Shown here piece by piece: positions 42,833-54,810 of a stretch of DNA of 64,000 nt. This DNA is from Poecilobothrus nobilitatus (taxonomy: Eukaryota; Arthropoda; Insecta; Diptera; Dolichopodidae): assembly GCA_947095535.1 (NCBI GenBank), contig OX352772.1, forward strand, positions 221,779,617 through 221,843,616, given 5' to 3'. Numbering within the stretch: position 1 is the first letter of the stretch; every line of letters begins with the position of its first letter. The notes beneath the pieces are model-generated. The model was given only the letters and a program-made list of their open reading frames with translations. It made no database searches and was not told the DNA's origin. The translations under genes and the position numbers were made by a program.

Positions 42833-43357
42833 TCATTTGCCTCCTCTTCTTAAGAAATGTACAGTCTCATTGCCCAAATTTTCGTTATTATTAGACAAAA
42901 GTTTCAAAGTCAGATATATTGATATTATTAGTATTGAATAATTAGTACTATTACTTAAATGAGATAGAATTTCATCATTATTATCTGTATCTTCGGATAC
43001 AATTTGTAGGTCAGAAGAGTCTATATTGTTTTTAAGAGAGTAATTTGTACTAGAGTTTGTTTGGGATTCATTATCAGAACTATTCAAATTTTCTATATTT
43101 TCTAAAAGATTTATTTCGTGTTTGTTTGTATCTATTCGGCTAAGAAAATCTGCCACTTTATTTTCCTTTCCTTTTATGTAATCAATATTCATATTACACT
43201 CTCCTAACTTTAGTAACCATCTATTTAATCTAGGATTGATGTCTTTTCCTTGAGATTTTGCATATAACCATTTTAATGGTTGATGGTCTGTTAAAAGTTT
43301 AAACTTGTCACCATATAAATATGGCCTAAAATAATTGGTTGCCCAAACAATGGTCAT
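42833..43357 (-). pseudogene. pol: RNase H domain of the LTR element Pol
   Basis: The open segment has [40 protein letters not shown] and KGKENKVADFLSRIDT, the tethered RNase H and start of the connection. An Asn/Ser-rich linker follows. It is separated from the RT by a stop near 43358. Confidence 0.85.
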
Positions 43358-43439
43358 TTAAAGTTCTGCTAGCATAACATATCGGATGTGAATCCTGTTG
43401 CAATGTTGCACCAATGGCAAAAGCACTAGCATCTGTTAC

Positions 43440-44452
43440 TAATTGGAACTTTTTGTTAAAATTGGGATATTTGAGTATAGGGGTCTTCGTTTATAACTCT
43501 TTTTAATTTTTCAAATGCATTTATGTAGTTGTAGCCCTTTATGTTTACTTTACAATTTTTTTTCATATAGTTTGTCATTGGTTTTGCCAATTTGGCATAG
43601 TCCCTAATAAATTTACGATAATATCCCGTAAATCCCAAAAACGATTTTATCTGTTTTTGTGTAGTGGGAAGTTTTAGTTTCAAAATGTAATCCACTTCTT
43701 TAGGATTAGGATTTACTCCTTCTGGAGTTAAAATATGACCCAAATATTCTGTTTGTTTTGCGAAAAATTTGCATTTATCTACCTGAATTTTTAAATTATT
43801 TTCTCTTAGTTTATTAAATATTTTTTTTATATTAACTACATGTTCTTCTAAAGAGGTAGAAAATATAGGTATGTCAGCCAAGTAACATACACATATTTTA
43901 TTAATATATTCCTTAAGAACGTTATTCATAAGGCGTCGGAAAGTTGAAGGAGCATTTTTTTAATCCAAACGGCATCCTTATGTACTCATAATGTCCAAAA
44001 GATGTGCAGAAGGCTGTCTTCGGACGGTCTTCTTTTTTCACTAAGATTTGGTGAAAAACCTTTGGCCAAATCTAGTGTTGTAAAGTATTGCGAATTTCCT
44101 AATTTATCCAATATATTTTCTATATTGGGTATAGGAAATTTATCGTCTATGGTAACCTCGTTCAATTTTCTATACTCGACAACAAGGCGCCATTTCTTTT
44201 TTGCAGAATTGTCTTGTTTTTGGGCACTATCCATAGTGGACTGTTGTAAGGAGAACTACTTTCTTTTATTATCTCTTGCTTCAGCATATTTGAGATTTGA
44301 GTAGATATCTCCTGTTCATGGATCCGAGGATATCTATATATTTTAGAATATATAGAATATGGAGTGCTTGTTAATTGATCACCTTCTTTAAAGAAGAGAT
44401 CTTTATATGATGTAAGCAAATTATTTAAGGTTTTGCTTTCTTCTGCATTCAA
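43440..44452 (-). pseudogene. pol: Reverse transcriptase of the LTR element, inactive
   Basis: The fingers segment (44452-44162) has YSIYSKIYRYPRIHEQEIST and [14 protein letters not shown]. The next frame (44234-43986) has [20 protein letters not shown] and [11 protein letters not shown], then shifts. The palm is in the frame 43929-43456: the active-site box reads CYLADIPIF (about 43870-43890), where errantiviruses have YLDD, so the first catalytic Asp is Ala. YLGHILTPEGVNPNPKEV and IKSFLGFTGYYRKFIRDYAK follow. There are three frame breaks plus the active-site loss. Confidence 0.85.
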
Positions 44453-44589
44453 AGATTGAAAAAGGATGTTACATTTTGAATCATTTAAGTTTGTTTTTTC
44501 TAATTGATAGTTTTCTTTAAATTTATATGGACAACTATTAATAAATTTAATTTCATTATTATTGCTTTTTAAAATCTCATTCTCTAAAT

Positions 44590-44935
44590 CAATAATAGCA
44601 CCTAATAGTTTTAAATATATTTTCGCCTAATATAGCATCAAAACTCTTATTTTGGAAATTCGTTAATTTCCAAATCATGAATCCATCTTCATTGAATTCT
44701 GAAGGTAAATCGGTTTTAATTTCTTTTCTTACAATTAGTTGGTTATTAAGGGTACTAAAATTTATAGGTTTTGCTAAAATTTTTCTTTTATATTGGGGTA
44801 GTTGGCTTTCATCAAGAAGTGAAGTAGAAGACGCCGTATCTACTAAACATCTTAGTTTTGTATTATTAATAGTAAGTATTACTATTGGTAGATAAATCTC
44901 CGAGGCTGTGAAAGAAAATTTACCTCTTCTTCAGT
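44590..44935 (-). pseudogene. Aspartic protease remnant of the LTR element
   Basis: The minus strand reads LPIVILTINNTKLRCLVDTA, SSTSLLDES and FDAILGENIFK. The active-site triplet is DTA-S where retroelement proteases have DTG/DSG, a change expected to harm catalysis. It lies between gag and RT as usual. Confidence 0.6.
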
Positions 44936-45183
44936 TTGTTCATAAGTGATCTGATCTTTCAAAATTTCTATTATTGTTGTATCGACTATTACGACTAATT
45001 CTTGACTGTCCAGAGTTTCGGTCAGTATTTTGGTAATTGTTTCTAGAAGTATTTGATAATTATTTCTAGAAGTATTTTGGTAAGTATTTTGATTATTATT
45101 TCTGTAAGTATTTTGGTAAGTAAGTATTTTGGTTACTATTTCTATAAGTATTTTGAAAAGTATTTAGGTTATTATTTCTATAA

Positions 45184-46036
45184 TTATTTTGTGGTTCTGT
45201 GTTCTGTCCGAATTGTCCTGACCGTACAGGTTTTTATATTGATTATATTGATAAAAATTTGATATTGATAATAATTATTATTATTTTGATTAAAATTGTT
45301 TTTTCTATTTGCATTTTTAAAATTATTGTTTAAGTTATTATTAAATTTATTCTTATCTCTAATCATACCTAAACTGTCAAGTAAATCAAAAGCTTCTCTT
45401 ATATTTATTAAATTTTTATTTATTATAATAAATGCCAAATTTGCATCTATATTATTTAAAAAAAGTATTTAAAATAAATTTCTCGTTATTATTAAGAGCA
45501 AAATTCAGTTGGCTTATTGGTATCATATTCATATTTTTCGTTTAATTTACTTAAGAACTAAAAACTAATGTATTAAAATATTGTCTAACCTGGAAATTTT
45601 TTATTGACAGAGCTTGCTGGTAAAGTTGGTGTAGCTTTCCTTGATGCCAAAATTTTTTACTAAAGCTGATTTTATCTGGTTCCAATCTGCGCTTGACGCT
45701 AATGTCCTTACCACATCCAACGCTGGACCTTGAATTTTATTGACGATTATTCTCTGGAAAATATACGTTTTAGATTGTTGACATGTAATTAGAGGAAGGA
45801 TTGTATCCACTTCCCTCAAGAATGAAGTTAGGACGTATTGACCATCGCCTCGAAATTCATGAATCCGCTGAGCATCTTTTAAGCATGTCACTTGCAGTAA
45901 TCACGAATGCTGATTGAGCTTGAACTGGCATTTTTATTTCACTAATATTTGTTATTTCACTGGTATTTTCTAGTTTTTCACTTATTGTGTATAGAGTAAA
46001 TCGATTATTGCTTTTTTTCTGTTTAATTTTTGGCAT
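45184..46036 (-). pseudogene. gag: gag of the LTR element, frameshifted
   Basis: ATG 46036 opens MPKIKQKKSNNRFTLYTISE and stops after AFVITASDMLKRCSADS. The next frame takes over (45891-45601) with RIHEFRGDGQYVLTSFLREV and QGPALDVVRTLASSADWNQI, a capsid-like helical core. The Asn-rich tail (NNNLNNNFKNANRKNNFNQN) is at 45438-45184. No CCHC knuckle is present. There are at least two frame breaks. It is shorter than and unlike the intact Gag at 20658-22109, so it belongs to a different lineage. Confidence 0.7.
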
Positions 46037-46406
46037 ATATTCTCCTTTTATTATTTTTTTGTAATTATTTATATTAATAGTTTATTTAAAATGTTTTAAA
46101 TTTACTCTTTTCCAATTTATTTAAATTTAATTTTAATTTAGTCTTAATTTAATTTATTTAATGACATTTAATTTAAAGTTTTTTTTTCAATACTTAAAAG
46201 TTGTTAAACAGATATTTATAGCACTATACTAACTATAAATAATTGTCTTAAAAATTATTCTTATTATTATTATTATTAAAATTATTTTTAATTATGTTTT
46301 AAATATGTTTTAATTATTTTAATTATTAAATATATTTATGTTTTAATTATGTTTTTTTTTTTTCGGTTCGATTTTTATTTCACTTCTGTTCTCTTTTGAA
46401 TTAGAA

Positions 46407-46423
46407 CTAACCGACTTGCGCCA
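46407..46423 (-). other. Primer binding site, tRNA-Ser type
   Basis: Just inside the 5' LTR the minus strand reads 'tggcgcaagtcggttag'. Insect tRNA-Ser 3' ends (..CCGACTGCGCCA) pair with 'tggcgcagtcgg', so this is a tRNA-Ser site with one extra A. tRNA-Ser priming is known for 17.6/297-group errantiviruses. Confidence 0.75.
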
Positions 46424-47108
46424 ATTATGGGTTTTAATTGTAAAATAAAACACCGAAATTTAAATTTTATTTTTTAAATTTAATTTTTTAAATTTACAGT
46501 TTTAAAAAAACGGTCTTAAGACTAACTTTTTTATTTTTTAACATTTTTTGTTTTTTAATTTTTTCATATCTTTATTAGGTATTTATTTAAAAAAACAACT
46601 TCTTAATTCTAATTAATATTAACTAATCGAAAATATCTTTCGAAAACAAAATTCAGTATCGAATTAGAAAATGAATTTTTTATTTATTACAAAATCAATA
46701 TATTTTTAAACAAATGTTCGTACTGAATTTTGTGTAAAACAATTTCACCATAAGTTTAGTTTCATGTTACAACAGAATGATATAAATATATTTCAAGCAA
46801 TTAAACGTCATTGTGCTGAGTTTCATATTTAATATTTATTTTTAATACTATGTATATCGTTTAGGTCAAAAGAAAAGAAAATTAAAGTGGTTCAAATGCA
46901 ATTGACAGTAATTATGCTTACTAAACAAAAAATGTAGCTAATTACATTTTGGTATGAAAATGAAAAGAATAAAAACAAAAACAAAATTAAGAAATGTGAA
47001 ATTGTTTTATTGTATCCGATATTTATCTTTTAAATTTCATCAATATGAAATTGGGTTTTATCTTTATTGGAGGTTCATCACTTGCTATTTTGGTTGAGGT
47101 TACCAACT
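46423..47108 (-). repeat. 5' LTR
   Basis: It is a direct copy of 39519-40183. On the minus strand it starts 'agttggtaacc' and ends 'cccataat'. It contains 'ttcaagcaattaaacgtcattgtgctgag' (46791 on), which is absent from the 3' LTR. Confidence 0.88.
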
Positions 47109-47500
47109 CCCGTATGGGGTAAGCATAACATAACTGAACAAAACTTTTTTGTATGCGTTGCAGAGTCTTTTATTATTTGTTAGATCATGAATTATTTCAT
47201 TTGAGTAGAAGATCTTCTTATCTCGAGTAATGAGTTTTATTGTTTCCTTATTACAATTTTTAATTCAGGGTTTTAAATTGGGAGTTATGCGGGTATTTTT
47301 TCTTATATTAATATTTGTAGGTAGTATTGATAGGATTTCTGTAGTTTTAGTTTTTGTATAATTTCTTTTGTCATCGATTCATTTTTATATTTCTATTTTT
47401 TTTATTGGATTAATACTTGTATTTTCATTGATTGAGATAGTGAGTTTTTAAACAGAATTATTAAAAATTTTGTAAGGAATTAAGTCTAGTCCATATACTA
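47109..47500. other. Unassigned sequence between LTR and assembly gap
   Basis: Minus-strand frames give weak LINE-like text (ITRDKKIFYSNEII, CNAYKKVLF) but no diagnostic motif. The LTR element may have inserted into an older LINE here. Confidence 0.3.
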
Positions 47501-47700
47501 NNNNNNNNNNNNNNNNNNNNNNNNNNNNNNNNNNNNNNNNNNNNNNNNNNNNNNNNNNNNNNNNNNNNNNNNNNNNNNNNNNNNNNNNNNNNNNNNNNNN
47601 NNNNNNNNNNNNNNNNNNNNNNNNNNNNNNNNNNNNNNNNNNNNNNNNNNNNNNNNNNNNNNNNNNNNNNNNNNNNNNNNNNNNNNNNNNNNNNNNNNNN
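47501..47700. other. Assembly gap (200 N)
   Basis: Exactly 200 undetermined bases, a conventional fixed gap size, so the true distance is unknown. It cuts the 5' part of the R1-like LINE. Confidence 0.99.
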
Positions 47701-49510
47701 AGGCAACGATGAAGGTTTTGTTTGGATCAAAAGCTGCAGGCTCACAATTATTAGCTGCTACTTCACACCAAACCAAACAACGCAGCAATACAAAATGAAA
47801 ATGGAAAATTAGAAGACGTAATAGCGGAAATAAGGGGGAACATAGTAGTGGCTGAAGATTTCAATGCTAAAGCCCTAGAATTAGGAGAGCCACATGCCAA
47901 CAGCAGAGGGAAGGAAATATTGGACATGGCAGCCAGACAAAACCTAACAGTTTTTAAATACAGGGGCAACATCTACATTTCGACGCTCCGCGTACACGGA
48001 AACGATACCAGATATAACACTAGCATCAGTTGACTTCTTGAATGGCATCCGGAAATGGGAAGTACTCGAGGACTACACTGATAGCGATCACCGATACATA
48101 TTATACGAGTTACATGCTGCTCCGACAGAGAGATTGAGAAGTCGAGACCTAAATGTTAGATGGAATGTGGAAAAATTTGATCGTAATAAAATAAGGTCGA
48201 CTTTGAGTAATAGCCATGAAAGAGTAAGGCAGTTCTCGCAAAATGTAGAGGGTAGAGCAAAAGCAGAAGCGGGGGTTAACTCAGTGATGAACAGCATTGC
48301 ACGGGCCTGCGAAGTATCCATGCCACGGGAAAAATGGAGAGAAAATAAGCACCCTGTATACTGGTGGACGGATGAAATAGCAGAAATAAGGAGGAAATGC
48401 TTGCACCTACGTCGGGTGGCACAGCGGGTCAGAAACAGACCAGAGGTGGCGATTGCATCGATGGAGTAGTAAGAAAACAACTCCGAATTGCCATAAAGAA
48501 AAGCAAAATCAAAAAATGGAGAGAATTATGCGAAGAGGTGAATACCGAGCCGTGGGGTTTGGGGGTACAAGATTGCAATGAAGAAATTGAAAGCTCAAGC
48601 AGCTGATAGTGAAATAAAAGCAGAAAAAAAGGGATTCATTGTAGATGCGCTTTCCCCACACATCCAATAAGAAACGAGATATATTCAGGGAATATAAATT
48701 AGGAAATACCAGAATTCAACCTAGGTGAGCTGGAAGCAGCAGCGAGGTCCCTGAGGAACAAGAAAGCACCTGAACCTGACGGGATTCCTAACGAAGCTAT
48801 AAAAGCTGCAGCCGGGATGTTTGCCCGGAGACAATGCTAAACATGTACAATACCAGCCAGGAACCAGAGGCAAGATCGCTCATCATGGCACAATGGCAAA
48901 AAAGATGGGACAATGACCGGAACGGTAGATAGACAGCGCGTCTGATTCCTTAGCTAGAAGCTTGGATTAATGGGCTACACGGAGAAGTCAACTTCTATGT
49001 CACACAGTTCTTGTCAGGACATGGATACTTTCGTTCGTACATATTCAAAATGAGTAAAGTAGCCAGCCCGGGGTGCAGACCCTGTAATGCTATGGGGGAT
49101 ACGGCCTATCACACATTTCTTGTGTGCGGCTTGGCAGAAGAACACAGAAGTTCTTTGGTTGCGGCAATAGGGCCTATAACCCCGAAAACATCGTCGACGT
49201 TATGCTAGAAAGCGAAGAGCAGTGGGATGCACTAGCAGTTTATATGGAAGCAGTGCTGAGGAAGAAAAAACTTCTAAAATATCTGGAAGATTGATGAAAC
49301 TTAAATAAGAATCACCGAAAAAACAAACGAAAATAGCATGATCCAACCTAAAGTAATGTGAGAGCGGTTCCAGGCTGGAATTTCATTGTGGAGCGGAGTC
49401 GGGTGTTTTTAGTGAGTAATCCAGAGAGCTGAGAGCCTCAATTTAACATCACGAGAGCTTCACAGTCTTTTAGTGGGTCCGTACTAAAAGCTCTTTAAAA
49501 GATTTTTCAC
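47701..49510 (+). pseudogene. R1-like LINE ORF2 remnant with most of the RT deleted
   Basis: The endonuclease C-terminal half is open at 47848-48469 with one frame change: EDFNAKALELGEPHANSRGK, ILDMAARQNLTVF and DYTDSDHRYILYEL (catalytic SDH). A linker follows (LRIAIKKSKIKKWRELCEEV). The RT start reads AARSLRNKKAPEPDGIPNEA near 48750-48800, but by 48950 the sequence is already in the C-terminal region, so the RT palm is missing. The C-terminal zinc-finger-like part is open at 49011-49208 (CRPCNAMGDTAYHTFLVCGL). The architecture is that of R1-clade elements. GC content is higher than the surroundings. Confidence 0.8.
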
Positions 49511-49533
49511 CCCTCGCGAAAAGAAAAAAAAAA

Positions 49534-49920
<387 letters not shown>

Positions 49921-50045
49921 GATTGAATTTAAAATAAGATATTGTTAGTTATAAAAATATTATATTGAGTATAGTAAAATAAGGGGTTCCGTTTGAATGA
50001 TTTATTGTTTTTATTGATTTATTGAATGATTTATTGATTTATTTA
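49921..50045. other. AT-rich spacer
   Basis: No gene; short direct repeats of 'tgatttattg' near 49997-50045. Confidence 0.4.
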
Positions 50046-50570
50046 TTGTAAAATTGTTACGCAGAGCCTGATATATATAAATCTGAAAATGGGACTTTTT
50101 TTGTAATTTTGAGAGGCTGTACCTTTGGAACCCTATACAACTAAAGAAAACCTTTAACACACGTAAAAATATGTTACTGTAACTTTAATATTTATATCTT
50201 ACAGAAGTAAAATATGTGCCTGAGCCCTAATAGCTCATAAATAGGGGGTAGTTCAAAAAAAATTTTTTTTCTTTCTGCTCTCAAAATTTCAAGTTCATAT
50301 TTAAAATCGTTCTGGAGTTATGACGTTTTCAGATTGAAAAAATCTTAAACAGAACTTGAGATATATGTATTTAAAAATAGCGCCTTTTTAAAGTTTGAGG
50401 GGCTTTAGCTCCGCAATGGATGGGGCTACATGAAAAAGTTGTTCCGCAAAATTAATTTTTTTATGAGACCTACCAATAATTAAAATTTTTTTCTCTATCT
50501 TCAACAGTGCAGAAGTTTTGTAAACAGACGGACGGACAGACAGAGTGAATTTAAACACCTTTTTTTCATT
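50045..50570 (+). repeat. Copy of the ~477-bp repeat family
   Basis: It parallels 15180-15870: 'tgaaaatggg.ctttttt', 'cctttaacacacgtaaaaatatgttactg', 'agccctaatagctcataaatagggggt', 'ggggctttagctccgcaatgg' and 'tgaaaaagttgttccgcaaaatta', ending in 'acagacggacggacagacagag' (50524-50547). The 5' unit is shortened relative to the 15-kb array. Confidence 0.75.
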
Positions 50571-50749
50571 TTTTTTTGGAAATATACTAAAAGTAACATA
50601 CTTTTTTCATAAAAATTAAAAAGCATATACATATTTGCAAAATAAAAATAGGAAAGCGTAATAATAATTTGTGCAAAATACTTGATATAAAATTAAGGGG
50701 TGTATTAAATATTGATATCAACAGTAGTATGGATATGCCGGTTCCTGGT

Positions 50750-52120
50750 GCAGGAAGAGCTTTTTTAAAGCTTTTAGTTCTCCTAAAAGTATGCAAAAAA
50801 ATATTTGCATACGCTCGTCCATAAAGTATGCAAAATGAGTAAAAAGGAAGTAGGCTAAGTAGGTTAAGTTAAGTTAGGGCAATTTTATTTAAAACAACCA
50901 GATATAATAATGATTTTTTAAGTTTTTTTTGCATTTTGTACTTTAGATAAAATAAATTAAGTAATTTAAAATAGATAGATATAAGTCAAATTAAATTTAC
51001 ATAAATTAACAAAAAAAAATTACTTTATTTTAAATGTTAATAATAATTGAAATGAAACCGTTTTGTAAACTTTTTTTTAGGTTAAGCCTGTATCAAGATA
51101 TATGCACAATAAAATAAAAGTTTAAAAAAAAAAAAAAAAAAAAAATGAGTAAAAAGGATTGTGTCTTTGATATTTTAAATTTGAAAAGCTATAGTGCTGT
51201 ATATTTTAAATAAGAATAAAAATATGAAAAGTTTTTAAAGTTTGGTTTAAAAATTTCAAAGTTTGGTTTAAATACAAAATTATTATTAAAGTTTAAACAT
51301 ATTTACCAAAAATCAAATTTACATTCTATTATAACAATTTGAGTTCTCCTAACCTTATGCAAAAAAATTAGAAGGGTGAAGATATGAAAAGTATTCAAAG
51401 TTTGGTTTAAAAGTTTTTAAAGTTTATTATTATTAAAGTTTATTGATTATTCTAAATTTAACTTAGTGGTTAGTACATCAGTTATGTTTTAATTTGCAAT
51501 TTAAAAGCTTAAGCTATAGTGCTGAATATTTTAAATTAGGATAAAAATATGAAATGTTTTTAAAGTTTTGTTTAAAAATTTCAAAGTTTGGTTTAAATAT
51601 AAAATTATTATTAAAGTTTAAACATATTTACCAAACTTCAAATTTACATTCTATTATGACAATTTGAGTTCTCCTAACATTATACAAAAAATTAGCAGGG
51701 TGAAGGAAGATATGAAAAGTTTTTAAAATTTGGTTTAAATACAAAATTATTATTATTAAAGTTTCACGATATTTACCAAAAGTCAAATTTACATTCTATT
51801 ATAACAATTTGAGTCCTTCTAACCTTATACAAAAAAGGTTATTTGTCTACACTCGCCGGAAAGTATGCAAAAAAACGTTATGAGTAAATAGGGTTGATTC
51901 TTGCTGATATTTTAAATTTATAAAATAATTTAAAATTTAATTAAAAATAATAGAATATTTAATTAAAATTGAATATTCTAAATTAAACTTAGTGCTTAGT
52001 ATATCAATTATGTTTTAATTTAAAATTTAAAAAGCTTAAGCTATGGTGCTGAATATTGGTAAAGATATGAAAAGTTTTTAAAGTTTGCTTTAAATACAAA
52101 ATTAAAAAAGTTTTAAAACT
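50750..52120. repeat. Irregular tandem repeats of up to ~325 bp
   Basis: The block 'acattctattataacaatttgag' recurs at 51321, 51646 and 51791, each followed by 'ttctcctaaccttatgcaaaaaa'-like text and preceded by 'aaagtttggtttaaatacaaaatta'. A further diverged start is near 50775 and another near 52020. Spacing (325 then 145) shows internal deletion in one unit. It has no coding capacity. An A-run lies at about 51122-51145. Confidence 0.7.
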
Positions 52121-52429
52121 TGATTTGAATACATTTTGTTTTAAGTTGAACAGTTGTAATTAAATAAAATATTATAACAAAACATTCCATTTAAAAATTA
52201 TTTTGTATATGTACCTTTAATAAAAGCGGTTTAAATAAAACGGTAAAAATTATATTGTTAATAATATAAGCCGTGGTCATGAAATACAAATTGAAAACGT
52301 GATCAAGTTCAAGTTCAAGTTAAAAGTAAAAGAAATTAATAAAACCTGGGTTTAAAAAGTTGTTTTTTAATTTAAATAACAGTATTGCATTTCTTACTAA
52401 AAGTTTATAAATTATGTTTTTCATTAAAT

Positions 52430-52622
52430 AATATCTTGTTTATTTATCCATTGAATCATGTTTTTTATCAAAGCCAAGCCACCTAACCAAAACTTGATTT
52501 CCCTTTTTTTTATTATTTTTTCTACAAGGAAGTTTAACAGATGTAAGTTCAGCTTCATAAAAACTGCCTTTTATTGGTTTTTGTGTGTAATCAAGTAAAT
52601 TGTATGTTATTGGATCAGCTTT
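52430..52622 (-). pseudogene. INT: C-terminal piece of a Polinton integrase (SH3-like/chromodomain)
   Basis: The minus strand reads ADPITYNLLDYTQKPIKGSF, YEAELTSVKLPCRKNNKKKG and then, after a small shift, VRWLGFDKKHDS. This matches VTYLLEDYQGQPIQGGFYEY and FFVKWLGFSTNHNSW of the integrase at 24146-25066. The frame is cut at 52622 by the A-tail of the LINE insertion, and the N-terminal part is not found beyond that LINE. It probably belonged to the second Polinton (58.6-64 kb). Confidence 0.75.
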
Positions 52623-53250
52623 TTTTTTTTTTTTGTTTTTTTTTCCTAAGGGAGGTGGGAATCTTCTAAAGACACCAAGAATGTCCCCCTTAGTAGTGTC
52701 AGATTCTTACTGACTAAACCCATCTCCCCCTTTAGCCAATATAATGGGATGAAACTCTTACCTGCGAACGCAGCATATTGGCTAGGGAGTAGGGATAGGA
52801 ACGAATAGTAAATGGATACGGAAACATTGAATAGGAAGTGGAACTGTAAGGGAACAATGAATCCGCCGATTATTATTACTATTTTTCTAACAGTGACTAA
52901 AGCCGTCACAACAGTTACAACATGTAGTAGAAGTATATAGTAACTACATGAGGTAATTATTGAAGGCAACCCCCACTGTCCCTGTAGCGGTTACTATTAT
53001 TGGTATTAGTGTTCTTATTAATATTATTATTATTTTACTACAGAGTCAGCGCCATCAGTGGATTATAACGTGCAGCAGTATATAACACTTTACTTGCATG
53101 ATATAACCAAAGATAACTCCACTGTTGGTTGGTTAGTTGGTTTACGTGGCTGGTGCTGTCAACCATGACAAGACCACGATTAGCGCGTTAGCACCGTTTT
53201 GCTACCACCTCCGTGACCTCAAGGCTTAAATTTAGGCTATAACGGATTTA
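52623..53250 (-). other. 3' region of LINE copy B with A-tail
   Basis: It is non-coding. On the minus strand it runs from the ORF2 stop through an AAT-triplet stretch (about 53035-53010) and an imperfect hairpin-rich part ('ttggctaaagggggagatgg') to an A-tail at 52650-52623. Confidence 0.6.
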
Positions 53251-53253
53251 GTT

Positions 53254-54810
53254 TCAGATCCATTTGGCGGTATTCAAGAACCTTACCATATCTGCAGGTT
53301 GCTTAGCCGCTAGATCGCTGAGATCGTTAAATTCATGGCTACCCAGAGCCGCTCTTCTGGCCCTGGCCAGCGCCAGGCATTTACACGTGAAGTGTATAAT
53401 GGTTTCTTTCTCATTCTGTTCACCACAACTACGGCATGATGTGTTGAATGGAATACCTAATCTGGCCGCATGTTCGCCAATTGGCCAGTGTCCCGTGAAG
53501 ATACCTATTGCTCTGGCTATGTCCCGCCGAGATAGTTTCAATAGGTTGCCCGTTCTTTTGTTGTGGTACGTCGGCCATATTTTCTTGGTCGTACGGCATG
53601 AGGTTAATTCTTTCCACCTTCTTTTCGCTAGGGATAAAAAGTGTAGAAAGATATCTCTTTTAACACTGTTTAGTGGTGGATCCACCTGTTCTTCCAGTGA
53701 AGCATTCAGATTGGAACCCCTCCTTGCTAATTCATCAGCATGCTCATTTCCTGTGATGTTCCTATGTCCCGGAACTCACAGTAATGTAACATTGTATTGA
53801 TAGCTTATATTCTTAAGCTCGTCAGAGCATTTTCTGACAAGCTTGGATGTTGTCATCGCAGAGTTAAGAGCCGCGATTGCTGCTTGGCTGTCAGTGACAA
53901 TGGCAATGCTTCCCCCCAGAGAAGTATTGCTCCTAAGTATTTGGCATGCTTTCCAGATTCCTAGCATTTCAGCTTGAAATACACTGGATTTATTGGGAAG
54001 TCTGAAAGCATATTCTATTTTGAGTTTTTTTGAATAGACACCAGCACCGACACCGCAGTCCATTTTAGACCCATCAGTGAAGAGTGTGATGTCTACTTCA
54101 CCCAAAGGGTTTCCTTGTCTCCATTCTCTTCTTGAATCTCTTCTTCTCTTCTCTTCTTGGAATCTTTACTTTGAAATTCTTAACAATTTCCAAACTTGGA
54201 ATAGTGTAGTCTGTGGAATCTGGCAGATCCCAAGCTGTCGAGCTTAGAATACTGCTATATCCATAAGGTTTTGTGCGCCAGTGCCCATTTTCTCTGAGTC
54301 TGACCGCACTACAACAGGCTAGAAATTTTATATGGAGGTCAACGGGGAGGAGATAAAGAAGTGCATCTAGTGCATTACTTGGTGTCGATCTCAACGCGCC
54401 CGTAATGCTTATACATGCACCTCTCTGTACCTTACCAAGTTTGGTTCGGATATACTCCTTCTCCAGCGCTGGTCACCAGACTAATGATCCGTATGTAAGA
54501 ATGGGGCGTACTAATAGCTGTGTACATCCATAAAGCCATTCTTGGCTTTATTCCCCATTTTTTACCTAACATTTTCCTACAAGAATACAGGGCTACACAG
54601 GCCTTTTTGTCTCTTTCCTCACTATTAAGTTTCCACTTCAGTTTCGTATAGTTTCTTATCAAGTACCACTTCTAGGTATTTGACACTGGGGGCTAAATTC
54701 ATATATACACAATCCAGTCTAGGCTTGGTGCATTCCGGTATCTTTGTTTTGTTCGGATTGACGCATAGGCCACATCCATTGGCCCATCTACTAACCCTTC
54801 TTAAAGCTCT
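53254..54810 (-). pseudogene. LINE copy B ORF2 part 2: RT thumb, RNase H and C-terminal zinc region
   Basis: After the stop the frame continues (RRVSRWANGCGLCVNPNKTK), then shifts to 54662-54432 (KKACVALYSCRKMLGKKWGI) and 54394-54098 (NALDALLYLLPVDLHIKFLA). RNase H is open at 54105-53776: LFTDGSKMDCGVGAGVYSKK (Asp), VFQAEMLGIW (Glu) and IVTDSQAAIAAL (Asp). A TGA replaces the Trp before VPGH at 53776-53778, and the same frame goes on with GNEHADELARRGSN and a C-terminal CRSCGEQNEKETIIHFTCKC (Cys/His finger) to TAA at 53254. A C-terminal RNase H supports LOA-like affiliation. Confidence 0.85.

Larger units (their letters stand above)
39519..47108 (-). mobile_element. Errantivirus-type LTR retroelement bounded by two LTRs
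   Basis: Two direct repeats, 39519-40183 (665 bp) and 46423-47108 (686 bp), enclose minus-strand gag, protease, RT, RNase H, integrase and env. A tRNA-Ser-like primer site adjoins the right (5') LTR, and a purine tract adjoins the left (3') LTR. Flanks are 'tccg' on the left and 'cccg' on the right, so a 4-bp duplication is possible but imperfect. This is the order and termini of gypsy/17.6-type errantiviruses. All long ORFs are interrupted and the RT active site is altered. Confidence 0.88.

Noticed and set aside
47461..47788. Two long minus-strand frames across the N run
   Set aside because: They exist only because undetermined bases contain no stop codons.
52646..52969. 107-codon minus-strand frame in the LINE 3' region
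   Set aside because: It lies after the ORF2 stop in non-coding 3' sequence and shows no recognisable protein pattern.
53264..53800. 178-codon plus-strand frame opposite the RNase H region
   Set aside because: It mirrors the real minus-strand LINE coding sequence, which carries the RNase H and Cys/His motifs.
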